DNA of 27,423 nt from LW40-45 sp048883105 (GTDB lineage Archaea > Asgardarchaeota > Lokiarchaeia > Sigyniarchaeales > SOKP01), in assembly GCA_048883105.1 (NCBI GenBank), contig JBHLQY010000027.1, positions 1-27,423 on the forward strand, in the 5' to 3' direction. How positions within the stretch are numbered: position 1 is the first letter of the stretch; the number at the start of each line of letters is the position of its first letter. Below are positions 1 through 8,471 of the stretch, in pieces. The notes beneath the pieces are model-generated. The model searched no databases. It was not told the DNA's origin and worked only from the letters and a program-made list of their open reading frames with translations. The position numbers were made by a program, and so were the translations under genes.

Positions 1-1
1 A

Positions 2-232
2 TCTCAAAAAGAGTTCCAAATTGATAAGAATATTAAGAAATTAAAAAATAAAAAACTAAAAGTCATTATTGGAGAAATAGACAAAATTACATCAATAACT
101 GAAGTTATCTCAATATTTCAAGAATCTAATATCACTCCCAAAATTGCAGTTATTACGGGAATGGACCATGAATACGTTGAAACAAAGGAATTTAAAGAAG
201 AAATTTTAAAATTTTTTAGAAAGATTAAATGA
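2..232 (+). CDS. Alpha/beta-hydrolase, C-terminal part (cut by window edge)
   Basis: An open frame runs in from the left edge and stops at TGA 230-232, leaving 76 residues. The tail reads VIIGEID followed about 31 residues later by GMDHEY. This is the usual end of an alpha/beta-hydrolase: a strand ending in the acidic member of the triad (GEID), then the catalytic-histidine loop (GMDH) and a last amphipathic helix (FKEEILKFFRKIK). The nucleophile elbow lies outside the window, so substrate and subfamily cannot be judged. The gene converges on the minus-strand membrane/beta-helix gene and their stops are one base apart. The fold call is from pattern recognition only. Confidence 0.55.
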   Translation, partial: SQKEFQIDKNIKKLKNKKLKVIIGEIDKITSITEVISIFQESNITPKIAVITGMDHEYVETKEFKEEILKFFRKIK

Positions 233-233
233 A

Positions 234-1148
234 TCAAATACCTTCTATTTTTCTTTTTTCTTCCTCTAATTTCCTCTCTCGCTTCCACTCTTTTCTTTCC
301 TTATGTGTCATATGCTGATCATATCTTTTAATATAAAGTTCTTCGTATTTTTTTCTTAAATCCTCTACATCCTCAATATGCCCTAGTACATCTTCAAGAT
401 CATCTTCGAAAAATCGATTTTTTTTGAATTTTTTTGCTGGGATGCCAAGATAAATCCAACCAGCTTCTAACTCCTGCCCCACAATAGTTACAGAATTAGC
501 AGCTAGAACGCTATCTTTTCCTATGTGAGTACCAGGCATAACAACGGCATGGGCTCCTATTCTAACATTATCTTCGATAATTGTTTTTCGTATTATTAAT
601 AGATTACCCACAATAACAGCAGATTGAACAATGCTTCCTTGCCCTACAACAACATTTTTACCAAATTCAATGAATTCGCAGTCTACCCAACCTTCAAAAA
701 GAGAATTAGAGAATTTTGTCCTCACACCGAATAATTTAAAAGCAATATTGTCTAAAAAAGGAAATGGAAATTTATGTGCAAGCCAGACCGGCCATCTCTT
801 AATGGTATTACGCATACTCCAATAACGATAATCTTTATTTAAAGGCTCTCTAATAAATACGCCCTCCTTTGGTTTGTGAATTGCATTAACGATTACAAGC
901 AAAATTTTAGCAAAAATTAACGAGGTAAATACTGCAGTAATATACATTAGAAAACAGAGAAGCGGAAAAAAAACATAAAAATGAATTGGTCTTATTGGAT
1001 CCCACAGAATTTGCCAATAATACCAAAATTCAAGTAAAACAGGGATCATCGATACCCACATAAGAAATATGTAAAAAACTAAATATCTTTTTTTTACTAA
1101 AACTGTTGGAGTAAATGGTCCTACTCTCATAGAAGTTGGAACTGACAT
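234..1148 (-). CDS. Membrane-anchored left-handed beta-helix protein (acyltransferase-like), paralogue 3 of 3
   Basis: This 304-residue protein has two hydrophobic segments (about 22-43 and 57-90), then a KPKEGVF block (92-98) with a following YW..R element. A hexapeptide-repeat left-handed beta-helix covers about 155-240 (FGKNVVVGQG, IGAHAVVMPGTHIG, LAANSV) and closes with GIPAKK. The C-terminus is very rich in Lys/Glu/Arg (about 245-304). Beta-helix proteins with a closing G-I-P-A-K are mostly acyl- or acetyltransferases, and the TM plus beta-helix layout recalls the terminal domain found on some non-ribosomal peptide synthetases. His200 and His208 in the helix could be catalytic. It is last in a three-gene minus-strand operon, 16 nt after the middle gene. 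The substrate is unknown. Confidence 0.75.
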   Translation of the reverse strand: MSVPTSMRVGPFTPTVLVKKRYLVFYIFLMWVSMIPVLLEFWYYWQILWDPIRPIHFYVFFPLLCFLMYITAVFTSLIFAKILLVIVNAIHKPKEGVFIREPLNKDYRYWSMRNTIKRWPVWLAHKFPFPFLDNIAFKLFGVRTKFSNSLFEGWVDCEFIEFGKNVVVGQGSIVQSAVIVGNLLIIRKTIIEDNVRIGAHAVVMPGTHIGKDSVLAANSVTIVGQELEAGWIYLGIPAKKFKKNRFFEDDLEDVLGHIEDVEDLRKKYEELYIKRYDQHMTHKERKEWKRERKLEEEKRKIEGI

Positions 1149-1164
1149 TTTTCAGAATCTCTAG

Positions 1165-2088
1165 TTACAATTTAATTCTATCCTTTTTATCTTCTTCAAT
1201 ACTTATTTTATGTTCTATTAATATTGCTTGCTCGTCATCAACGCTTCTTCTTGTCAATTTCGTTTCTCTTGCGAGCTTATTTGGTTTTAATTTAATTGCT
1301 GGAATTCCAAAATAAATCCATCCTTTTTCTAAAAATTGGTTAAATATTGTAGCAGAAATAGCACCTAGGAGTGAATCTCTTCCTGTAATAGTACCAGGCG
1401 AAACGCAAGCCATTCCCCCTACAACAGTATAATCATCAAATATTACTCTTTTGAGTATTAAATATTTTCCAATTACCATTGAGCTCATGACAACAGCACC
1501 TTGGCCCACCATAACATTTCGACCAAATTTAACAAATTCAATGTCACACCATGAGTCTTGGAGATGGCTTGAGAAATCCATTTTCACTCCAAACCATCGA
1601 AAAGCTAATGCATCCATCCACGGTAGAGGGCAATTTCTCATAAGCCACATCACTAACTTCTTTAATTCTGTTCGAAGACACCAAAATTCAAAATCTTTAT
1701 CACCTTTCTGTGCTAGAAATACACCTTCCTTTGGATTATGAATAAGATTTATTAAAATTAGAAATAATTTTGCGAAGAATATGCAACCGAATATAAAGAT
1801 AAATACCATAGAAAGTATAGCAATTGGTAAAAAGCAAATTGTAAAAATCCAAGGAGGCCAAGCTTCTATTATTGGAGGTAACAGCCTAAAATATTCATAA
1901 CTGTAGATTGCCACGAGTAAACCACTAAACCAAAAAATTGGGATATATATAATGAGAAATTTTATACTCACTCTGCTAATAGCGCTACTAGTTGTGAAAT
2001 CTAGAGAATAATCGTTTCTGTCATTATTTCCTAAATTAGCTATTTCGTTCTTTTTCGTTTCAGTTGATTTTTTACTTGATTCGCTCAT
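1165..2088 (-). CDS. Membrane-anchored left-handed beta-helix protein (acyltransferase-like), paralogue 2 of 3
   Basis: This 307-residue protein has a polar N-terminus of about 40 residues and hydrophobic segments at about 42-65 and 79-116. Then come the family block NPKEGVF (118-124) with a following FW..R, and a beta-helix at about 181-265 (FGRNVMVGQGAVV, SPGTITGRDSLL) closed by GIPAIK. It aligns by eye along its length with the 234-1148 protein: same order of TM pair, PKEGVF, LPWMDALAF/FPFLDNIAF and beta-helix. The positions holding His in that paralogue read GGMACVSPGTITG here, so no histidine sits there. If His is catalytic in the family, this copy may be structural or regulatory. Its start overlaps the end of the upstream paralogue by 17 nt, implying translational coupling. 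Confidence 0.75.
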   Translation of the reverse strand: MSESSKKSTETKKNEIANLGNNDRNDYSLDFTTSSAISRVSIKFLIIYIPIFWFSGLLVAIYSYEYFRLLPPIIEAWPPWIFTICFLPIAILSMVFIFIFGCIFFAKLFLILINLIHNPKEGVFLAQKGDKDFEFWCLRTELKKLVMWLMRNCPLPWMDALAFRWFGVKMDFSSHLQDSWCDIEFVKFGRNVMVGQGAVVMSSMVIGKYLILKRVIFDDYTVVGGMACVSPGTITGRDSLLGAISATIFNQFLEKGWIYFGIPAIKLKPNKLARETKLTRRSVDDEQAILIEHKISIEEDKKDRIKL

Positions 2089-2965
2089 AAGATATTTTCA
2101 AATCTTTATTTTTTTCTAAATCCTCTTCAGTAATTTTTAAAAACTCCATAATTTTCTTTTTAAAAATTTTACGGGCTGGAAGACCAAAATAATAATTATT
2201 CCCTTTTGTCGTTTGATTTTTCCCAAAAGAGCCAAGTGGTAAGATATACGAATTATCTTTTAATTTACAGCCTGGTCCAACGATGTTAAAGGCAGTGCAA
2301 GTAACATTATTTCCAATCTTTATTTCAAAATAAGGAATTCTCCCAAATATTCCCTCAACTGTATGAGAACATATTGCTGAGTTTACGCCTATATAACAAT
2401 TATCTCCCACATCAATAAATTTGTCAGCAACTATTTCTTCCTCAATCGTAGTCCCTTTTCCTATTTTATTTGACCCCACAAAATTAAAAAACCAATTAGC
2501 CAACCAGGGGAATAGACCTTTAGTAAACACATTTTTACCATATTTAATTAAAAATGACCGGATATGGTAATAATTTAAAGTATCAGATGGAACATTTCGA
2601 AGAATAATCCCATCCTGAGTTGGACATTTTCTTTCAGTAAATCTCCAGAGCATACGAGTTATTAAACCAACAAAAAATAAATGTAGAAGATAACAACCAA
2701 TAACAATTAAAGGCATCAAAACCAAGGCTAATAATGATTTAAAGTTTGTAAAAAGGGAAAAAAAATTATTGTTCTCTAAATAAAAAGGCTTGAAAAATAG
2801 CAATACATATAACATGAAAATAATTCCGGGAATGAAATACGATCCTAAATAAGTAATAGCAAAAAAGGGCAAATAATAATGAAATTGTAGGTTAACCCCA
2901 TGTTTTTCTTCCTCATCTTCTTTTTCCGAATTACTTAGAATTAAATTTTCATTTGCTATATCCAT
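2072..2965 (-). CDS. Membrane-anchored left-handed beta-helix protein, divergent paralogue 1 of 3
   Basis: This is the first gene of the minus-strand triplet, 297 residues. The N-terminus is acidic (SEKEDEEEKHG). Hydrophobic segments lie at about 30-58 and 78-106. The block after them (TQDGIILRN, then NYYHIRSFL) is a diverged version of PKEGVF...YW..R in the other two. The beta-helix spans about 167-270 and ends FGLPARK. His201 (CSHTVEG) is a possible catalytic residue but does not sit where His falls in the 234-1148 protein. The membrane topology and shared order of elements support common descent despite weak identity. About 190 nt separate it from the divergent CxxCxxCC gene, so the operon promoter should lie at 2966-3154. 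The reaction is unknown. Confidence 0.7.
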   Translation of the reverse strand: MDIANENLILSNSEKEDEEEKHGVNLQFHYYLPFFAITYLGSYFIPGIIFMLYVLLFFKPFYLENNNFFSLFTNFKSLLALVLMPLIVIGCYLLHLFFVGLITRMLWRFTERKCPTQDGIILRNVPSDTLNYYHIRSFLIKYGKNVFTKGLFPWLANWFFNFVGSNKIGKGTTIEEEIVADKFIDVGDNCYIGVNSAICSHTVEGIFGRIPYFEIKIGNNVTCTAFNIVGPGCKLKDNSYILPLGSFGKNQTTKGNNYYFGLPARKIFKKKIMEFLKITEEDLEKNKDLKISYERIK

Positions 2966-3154
2966 AATTCCTTCCGTTTAAATCAGAATCATCATTATTT
3001 TTCAATTTCATTAAAAATTGATATCTTAGTAGAATTTTAACTATTTATTATTAAATTTTTCCAACTATTAAATTTTGAAATATATTTTTTAATTTTTTAT
3101 GATTTTTGTTTTTAATCATCTATTTAAACTATTTCTTTTATTGATCAAAAATAA

Positions 3155-3571
3155 ATGAAGAATAAATGTAGAGATTGTGGAATTTGTTGTTTTAATACAG
3201 ATATGATTCTTTCTGAGCAAGATATTAGTTTAATTCTAAAAAGTAATGCTTCAAATGATTTGCGACGAGAAGATTTTATATTTAGAAATAAAAAGGGTCA
3301 TTTTCAATTAAAAGGCATTGAAAATCATTGTGTTTTTTTTGATACTATAACCAAAACATGTAAAATCTATTATGCTCGTCCGCAAGGGTGTAGATTTTAT
3401 CCTTTAATTTATGATTACGATAAAAAAAAATGTGTTTTTGACGATGATTGTCCAAGAACTTATTTATTTTATCAAAATAACGATAAACTCGAAAGATCGT
3501 GTGAAAAAATTAAGAAATTCATAAAAGAGCAATTGCTTATTAATATTTTTAAAAAAAAGAGTTACTCCTAA
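3155..3571 (+). CDS. CxxCxxCC (YkgJ-like) cysteine-cluster protein, short form
   Basis: This 138-residue protein opens with the signature cluster C5-x2-C8-x2-C11-C12 of the zinc/iron-chelating CxxCxxCC family (PF03692, YkgJ-like). The rest of the pattern follows: C59 (NHCVFF), C69 (TCKIY), RPQGCRFYP with C79, then C93 and C99. The family is thought to bind a metal or Fe-S cluster through these cysteines, but its biochemical role is not established. The tail is Lys-rich. The stop overlaps the stop of the convergent MBL gene by three bases, so the two transcripts must run into each other. A second, longer family member lies at 21332-21952. Confidence 0.85.
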   Translation: MKNKCRDCGICCFNTDMILSEQDISLILKSNASNDLRREDFIFRNKKGHFQLKGIENHCVFFDTITKTCKIYYARPQGCRFYPLIYDYDKKKCVFDDDCPRTYLFYQNNDKLERSCEKIKKFIKEQLLINIFKKKSYS

Positions 3572-4239
3572 GATTTTTTATATTGGTCCATATATCCTTT
3601 AATATATTTATAGACTTCCTCAGCAGGTTGAAAAATTCCAAAGTGTCCCTCACATAAAATTTCTGCGTTTAAATCCAACAACTTTTGCATTGATTTTTGA
3701 TAGTCGTTTAAATTAGAGCCAAAACTTTTCATAAAAGGACCATGGATGTCTTGTCCGAATAAAATTTTGGTTGTCTCTATTTCTACATACACAGCAATCG
3801 ATCCGGGAGTATGTCCTGGAGTGTGAATACATTGAAATTCGTAATCCCCAAATGTTAATATTTCAATTTCCTCAGTAAATCGCTTTTCCAATTTAATTGG
3901 TTTATAATCAACACCATACCAAGAGGCAGCTGTTTTGCGATTATATCCTTTTTGTTCAATAGCATCCGCATCTAAATCATGGGCGTAAAATTTAATACTC
4001 TCATTAAGTGTAACTTTTAATTCATAGCAGATAGCAATATGATCTATATGGCAATGTGTTATAATGCAATGTTTTATGTTTTTTGGATTTAATCCAAGAT
4101 TATTGATATTTTTCACTATTAAATAAAGATTCATACCACAATCGATTAAAACAAGGCCATCCTCACTATTTGTATCTACTAAATATACGGAACAGCCAGA
4201 ATCTCCTAAGTGATATACATTTTTCACTATTTTTTGCAT
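3568..4239 (-). CDS. MBL-fold metallohydrolase (glyoxalase II-like)
   Basis: This 223-residue protein carries the full metallo-beta-lactamase metal set: H62-C-H64-I-D66-H67 (motif THCHIDH), H143 in HTPGHTPGS, D164 in FGQDIHG and H199 in EGHFG. These ligate two metal ions in glyoxalase II-type hydrolases, which cleave thioesters or similar ester and lactone bonds. The protein is short and lacks the C-terminal helical domain of true glyoxalase II, so the substrate cannot be assigned. The ATG at 4239 is followed by an immediate beta-strand typical of the fold's first residues (VKNVYHLGD), which supports the start. It is convergent with the CxxCxxCC gene. Three MBL genes occur in this window and they are not close copies. 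Confidence 0.87.
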   Translation of the reverse strand: MQKIVKNVYHLGDSGCSVYLVDTNSEDGLVLIDCGMNLYLIVKNINNLGLNPKNIKHCIITHCHIDHIAICYELKVTLNESIKFYAHDLDADAIEQKGYNRKTAASWYGVDYKPIKLEKRFTEEIEILTFGDYEFQCIHTPGHTPGSIAVYVEIETTKILFGQDIHGPFMKSFGSNLNDYQKSMQKLLDLNAEILCEGHFGIFQPAEEVYKYIKGYMDQYKKS

Positions 4240-4302
4240 CTTAAGTCCATTTTTTCTAATTTAATTGTAATTTAGAATCTTTTAAAATAAAATTATAGTA
4301 AT

Positions 4303-5127
4303 TTAATTTCTATCCAAATAAAACTTCTTATATAATAAAATTGTGGCAACGAATGCGACTCCAGTTGAAAAGAGCACATCAGAAGCGTAATGATCCCCCG
4401 TTACAATTCTTGAAAATCCTATATATAAACCCCAACTAATAATTAGGATTGAAATTATTACTCTTTTAGGATTTTTCCATTTTTGATCCTTAACTAATAT
4501 CAATAATGGTAAAAATATCCAGCCCATAGAAGTGTGACCTGAAGGAAACGATGCATTTCCTTCTAAGCCACTTCTCGGTCCGGGTGGTAAAAACCATGGA
4601 GTGTAATTTGAATAATCAGACGATAAATCATTAAATCGAACTCTCCCGCATAAAACCTTAGTTATTTGAGTAAAAATTAATGGATTTATTATAGTAAGTA
4701 ATAATATTACAATAGCAAGCGTTTTGAAATCTTTCCAATCTTTTTTAAAAGCAAATATTAAAAACAGTAAAACTACAATTGTGATTCCTCCTCCAAAAGC
4801 AATAAACCAGATATTACTAAAGATTAATGCCAAAACTAAAACGACTGCTCCAATTATCAAGATCACGTATGCGGCAAATTTTTGCTTTTTCAATTCATCT
4901 TGGTAACTTCCAATTATTATTGCGATAGCTACAGCAATTACTCCATAACCTGGGGCTTCACCATAGTATTTTCCTATATTTGCCCACCCAGATTCTCTAT
5001 TCACGACTGCTTTTGATATCTCTAAATCTGTAATCCCAAATATAATTGCTAGAATTACCCAAACAACAATAATGATTATTAAAAGTATAGTAAAATTATC
5101 TTCAATTTTCATATTCATTTGCTTCAT
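4303..5127 (-). CDS. PAP2-family membrane phosphatase
   Basis: This 274-residue polytopic protein carries the three phosphatidic acid phosphatase type 2 motifs: K157-x6-R164 (TKVLCGRVRF, with Phe where the family usually has Pro), P195-S-G-H198, and S239-R-x5-H246-x3-D250. H198, R240, H246 and D250 form the usual catalytic set. Roughly six hydrophobic segments can be seen (about 13-32, 60-73, 85-125, 135-153, 202-212, 223-262). Such enzymes dephosphorylate lipid phosphates or polyprenyl pyrophosphates at the membrane face. The gene diverges from a DedA/VTT protein across a gap of about 95 nt, so a link in membrane-lipid handling is plausible. M1, M4 and M6 are all possible starts. Confidence 0.88.
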   Translation of the reverse strand: MKQMNMKIEDNFTILLIIIIVVWVILAIIFGITDLEISKAVVNRESGWANIGKYYGEAPGYGVIAVAIAIIIGSYQDELKKQKFAAYVILIIGAVVLVLALIFSNIWFIAFGGGITIVVLLFLIFAFKKDWKDFKTLAIVILLLTIINPLIFTQITKVLCGRVRFNDLSSDYSNYTPWFLPPGPRSGLEGNASFPSGHTSMGWIFLPLLILVKDQKWKNPKRVIISILIISWGLYIGFSRIVTGDHYASDVLFSTGVAFVATILLYKKFYLDRN

Positions 5128-5222
5128 AGTGAATTTAATTATTCAGAAAATAATATAAAAAATAATTAATTTTACCTCTAAAATTTGATTGCTTAAATTT
5201 TTTTCTTAAAAATTTGATAAGA

Positions 5223-6032
5223 ATGGAAGATAAAGAGAAAAAACCTTTTAATGAAAGAATGAAAAATTATCTTAAAAATTTGTTTGACTTCTCTAATTAT
5301 GATACGAAAACAATCATATATATGCTCATATTTATTTTCTTAGTTGCTATTTCTATATATTTATTATATTATATTTATTTTGTTGATAAAACTTTTTTAT
5401 ATAGGATTGTAATCGAATGGTTTGTTAATCCAATCTATGCTTTAGCATTTTGGGGTATTCTTCTTTTCATTATTATAATGGCTATTCAAGGATTATTGGT
5501 ACCTATACCATCCGAAATTGTACTCTTAGCTGCGGGGATGATCTGGGGATTCTTTATTGGGGGAATCATGGGAATTATTGGATCTATGGCTGCTGGATTA
5601 TTGTGTTTTTATGTGAGTAGAAAGGGTGGCAGACCTTTGGCAGAGAAGTTTGTCGGTGAGAGCGCGCTCAATATGGCAGATGCTTTAATTCAAAAGTATG
5701 GAACGGGCGCGATTATAATCGCGAGATTTTTACCCTTCGTTGCGTTTGATCCTATCTCTTACGCAAGTGGATTAGTAGAGATGGATGCAAAAAAATATAC
5801 ATTAGGAACTTTTATTGGTTCTATTCCCCGAGCGTTTTTTTATTCTTGGTTAGGTGCTAGTTTAGGTATTCAACCTCCAATTGATTTTGATGAATTACCA
5901 TTGTCTAAAATCGAAGCACAAGCAGCTTTATTTAACAATATATTACTTCTTATTTTAGCTGTATTGGTTGTAATATTTATTGCCTATTATGCGTTTAGTA
6001 AATACTGGGAGAAGAAGACAAGAGCTTTATAA
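5223..6032 (+). CDS. DedA/VTT-domain membrane protein
   Basis: This protein has 269 residues from the ATG at 5223; an in-frame TTG at 5214 would add three. After a charged N-terminus come hydrophobic segments at about 29-53 and 72-94. The VTT core (PF09335) covers about 90-215: VPIPSE re-entrant loop (93-98), glycine-rich hairpin GFFIGGIMGIIGSMAAG (109-125), then R168-F-L-P171 and the second re-entrant region with GSIPRAFFYSWLG (199-211). A final membrane helix lies at about 240-262. DedA/VTT proteins (bacterial DedA, eukaryotic TMEM41B and VMP1) move or scramble membrane lipids. Divergence from the PAP2 gene suggests work on the same lipid carriers, but this is inference. Confidence 0.87.
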   Translation: MEDKEKKPFNERMKNYLKNLFDFSNYDTKTIIYMLIFIFLVAISIYLLYYIYFVDKTFLYRIVIEWFVNPIYALAFWGILLFIIIMAIQGLLVPIPSEIVLLAAGMIWGFFIGGIMGIIGSMAAGLLCFYVSRKGGRPLAEKFVGESALNMADALIQKYGTGAIIIARFLPFVAFDPISYASGLVEMDAKKYTLGTFIGSIPRAFFYSWLGASLGIQPPIDFDELPLSKIEAQAALFNNILLLILAVLVVIFIAYYAFSKYWEKKTRAL

Positions 6033-6212
6033 AATTTTATTTTATAAAGTAATAAAAAATCTATTTTTAATTCGAGTTAAATATAAATACTCTGTTTAAG
6101 ACGGAGAATAGACAGAAAAATCTGAAGATCTTTTTAAACTTTTCTTTTTAATTGGGTTTTTAAACATGAATTTTATTTAATTTATTAGCTCAGTAAATTG
6201 CTTTTGATTATT

Positions 6213-6455
6213 ATGTATAGTGACTACGATGGTATTTTAAAAGAAAGTTTGATTCAAGACGTTCATTGGTACGAAGAAGAGTTTGACTTAATATTTAAAA
6301 ATAAAAATAATTATACAGTAAAAGATTTACAATTAGCCAATTTAATATTAGAAAAATTAGCGAAAATACTAGGTATATGTCAAAGCGAGCAATTAATGGA
6401 TTCTTTAGCTAGTACAATAAACAACATTAAAAAAAGATATCCAGACTTTTTCTAA
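6213..6455 (+). CDS. Small helical protein of unknown function (80 aa)
   Basis: I do not recognise this protein. It has 80 residues from the ATG at 6213; an in-frame TTG at 6198 would add five hydrophobic residues (LLII). It has no membrane segment and no cysteine pair. It appears wholly alpha-helical and is mixed in charge: an acidic front (SDYDG, YEEEFD), an amphipathic middle (LQLANLILEKLAKILG) and a tail ending KKRYPDFF. It lies about 135 nt before the longin-like/wHTH gene on the same strand and about 180 nt after the VTT gene, with no sign of tight coupling to either. Codon content looks coding, and no competing frame on either strand is better. Confidence 0.6.
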   Translation: MYSDYDGILKESLIQDVHWYEEEFDLIFKNKNNYTVKDLQLANLILEKLAKILGICQSEQLMDSLASTINNIKKRYPDFF

Positions 6456-6590
6456 TTTATGATTTCCTCTTTTTAATTGATTTTAATATGAGAGAGCGCT
6501 TACATAAATTATTTATATTTATATTTAGTATAATATTAAAAGAAGAGATTATTTCAATTAAAATAATAATGAAACAATAAATATACAATC

Positions 6591-7685
6591 ATGGAAAGAT
6601 TAATTATAGTTCATTGGAGTAAAAGTATCGGTCCCGAACCTATTATTCAGTACCCTCCAGCATCACTTTTTCCGTCAAAAGATTTATTCCTAAAAATTTG
6701 GGCTTTACATGAATTAGATAAAGATTCCAGTATAATTGAATTCATCCCTGAAATGGAAAAAGATCAATATATCTCTATTATCCAAAAATATGAAGGAGAG
6801 ATCTATTTCTTAGTAATAGCATATGACAAAAATGTTAAACTTGAAAAAATTATCAAAGGATATCCAGATATTTCAGACATTCTAGCAATCGTCAGTAAAA
6901 ATCTAATTGAATTAGTAAATACAAATAAAATTACACGAGCGATCTCTGAAGCATTTTATACTATAAGGGATTATTCCAAGCTTGAAAAAGAAGAAAATTT
7001 ATTGAATTTTTTCAAAGATAAAATAAAATATACAATATTGCAGATTTTAAGAAATGGGATAATTTCTAAAACTGAATTAAACAATATTTTAAGAAAAGAG
7101 TATGGTTTTTCTACGCTAAATATTGATCTGCTCCTGATCTCATTTATTCGTGAAAACCTAATTGTAAAGCAAAATGTACCTGGAAGTAAAGAATGTTATT
7201 TTTTAATAAAAGATCTTGTATGTACGAGAATACCCCCTAAAAATTTACCTTCTTCTCAATTTGAAGTTGAGATCATTGAAGATTATGAAGAAAGATTAAT
7301 GAATTTTTATACAAATTATGACTGTGCATCTGAAATTGAAAACAAAACCATTATCAACTTTTTAATGGATAAAGACGATTATCGTTTGCTTAGAAAATTG
7401 AGAGAAAAAAGTTTATCGGTAAGTGAATGCTTGGATATCTTAAATAATAAAGAAGATTTATTTAACGAGCTTATGGAAAAAAGATTTATTTACGAAGCAA
7501 AAGGGAAGGTATTACTTTATTCAGATGTACGTTTCATAAAGTTTACGCCTTTCTATCTTATTGATAAATTATTAAAGCGATATAAAGACCAAGAAATTTC
7601 ATTTGATGAGTATATAACTCATCTTAAACTCTTAACTGAACGATATAATATGAAAAACTCTTTAATTGATTATGAAATAATTTAG
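6591..7685 (+). CDS. Longin-like domain protein with winged-helix segments (Asgard-type)
   Basis: This protein has 364 residues. Residues 1 to about 125 begin MERLIIVHWSKSIGPEPI, a hydrophobic strand followed by a G-P-E-P-I-I-x-Y-P-P loop. They continue with a second strand/helix unit (IYFLVIAYDKNVKLE), resembling the longin/roadblock-like fold common in Asgard archaea. About 140-200 looks like a winged helix (TILQILRNGIISKTELNNIL, then LISFIRENLIV). About 262-315 repeats the pattern (LLRKLREKSLSVSECLDIL, then LMEKRFIYEAKG). It has no GTPase or catalytic motif. Longin and roadblock proteins in Asgard archaea often scaffold small GTPases, and the wHTH units could instead act in protein-protein contacts or DNA binding. 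The fold assignment is from sequence texture, not a profile search. Confidence 0.55.
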   Translation: MERLIIVHWSKSIGPEPIIQYPPASLFPSKDLFLKIWALHELDKDSSIIEFIPEMEKDQYISIIQKYEGEIYFLVIAYDKNVKLEKIIKGYPDISDILAIVSKNLIELVNTNKITRAISEAFYTIRDYSKLEKEENLLNFFKDKIKYTILQILRNGIISKTELNNILRKEYGFSTLNIDLLLISFIRENLIVKQNVPGSKECYFLIKDLVCTRIPPKNLPSSQFEVEIIEDYEERLMNFYTNYDCASEIENKTIINFLMDKDDYRLLRKLREKSLSVSECLDILNNKEDLFNELMEKRFIYEAKGKVLLYSDVRFIKFTPFYLIDKLLKRYKDQEISFDEYITHLKLLTERYNMKNSLIDYEII

Positions 7686-7901
7686 TTTAACGGAAAACAT
7701 TGAAATTTTGAATAAAGGAATTAGAAAAAACATTTTTTATTTTTATTACATTTCTAAGTTTTTAATTAGTATTAATGAAAATTGCGCTGAGTATTATTTT
7801 TTTTAATAAAATAACAATTTTATATTATAATAAAAAACTAATAATTTTTTTACAATGAATTATGATTTTCATATAGAAAGAGAATAAAATTTTGTGTAAT
7901 T

Positions 7902-8444
7902 ATGGGAGATAACGCAGAATCTGACGAAGGTTGGAATTACGATTTCTTAAAAGAGCTGGTAGAGGATGTAAAAGAAAATAGTAACTTAATTCAATGCATT
8001 TCTTGTGGTAAGTGTGTTGGCGAATGCCCAGCTTCAAAAATCTCAGATTTCAACATAAGAAGAATTATTCAAAAAATCTTACGAGGCGATAAAAACGTTT
8101 TAAAAGATTCTGATATATGGTATTGTTTTCTATGCGAAAGATGTAAAAGAGTGTGTCCAAGAGAAGGAATAGATATTCCGTTGCTCATTTTAAATTTGAG
8201 AAATGAAAGTTTCAAAAAAGGATACGGACCTCAATATAACGACCTAAGAAAATACGTCGAAATGGCCGAGAAGTTTCTAACAATCGGCACTGTATTGGAA
8301 GAACCGTTAGATGGCTCGTTATCCAAGCAACGAATAGATGAATTAAATGAGATTTGTAATTTCGCAAGAATAAAATATGTTTTTAAAGCGAGTGGAGCAA
8401 GTAAAGCAAATAAAAAAAGAAATAAAAAAAAAGCTAAAAAATAA
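7902..8444 (+). CDS. hdrC: Heterodisulfide reductase subunit C (HdrC), dicluster ferredoxin-like
   Basis: This 180-residue protein has two full [4Fe-4S] motifs: C32-x2-C35-x2-C38-x3-C42-P and C75-x2-C78-x2-C81-x3-C85-P, each followed by helices. This is the HdrC layout, which carries electrons between HdrA and the catalytic HdrB. The sequence DLRKYVEMAEKFLTIGTV (about 112-129) matches the family's helical C-terminal half. The last 20 or so residues are almost only Lys, Asn, Ala and Ser (KANKKRNKKKAKK), an unusual basic tail. hdrB follows after 27 nt on the same strand. The protein lacks any membrane segment, so it belongs to the soluble HdrABC type rather than HdrDE. Confidence 0.9.
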   Translation: MGDNAESDEGWNYDFLKELVEDVKENSNLIQCISCGKCVGECPASKISDFNIRRIIQKILRGDKNVLKDSDIWYCFLCERCKRVCPREGIDIPLLILNLRNESFKKGYGPQYNDLRKYVEMAEKFLTIGTVLEEPLDGSLSKQRIDELNEICNFARIKYVFKASGASKANKKRNKKKAKK

Positions 8445-8471
8445 GAAAGAATTTTATAAAGATTTTTTAAG

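Noticed and set aside
6056..6110. Imperfect hairpin CTCTGT/ACGGAG in the gap after the VTT gene
   Set aside because: It has six pairs including one G-T, no following T-tract and no promoter context. It is weak compared with the inverted repeats elsewhere.
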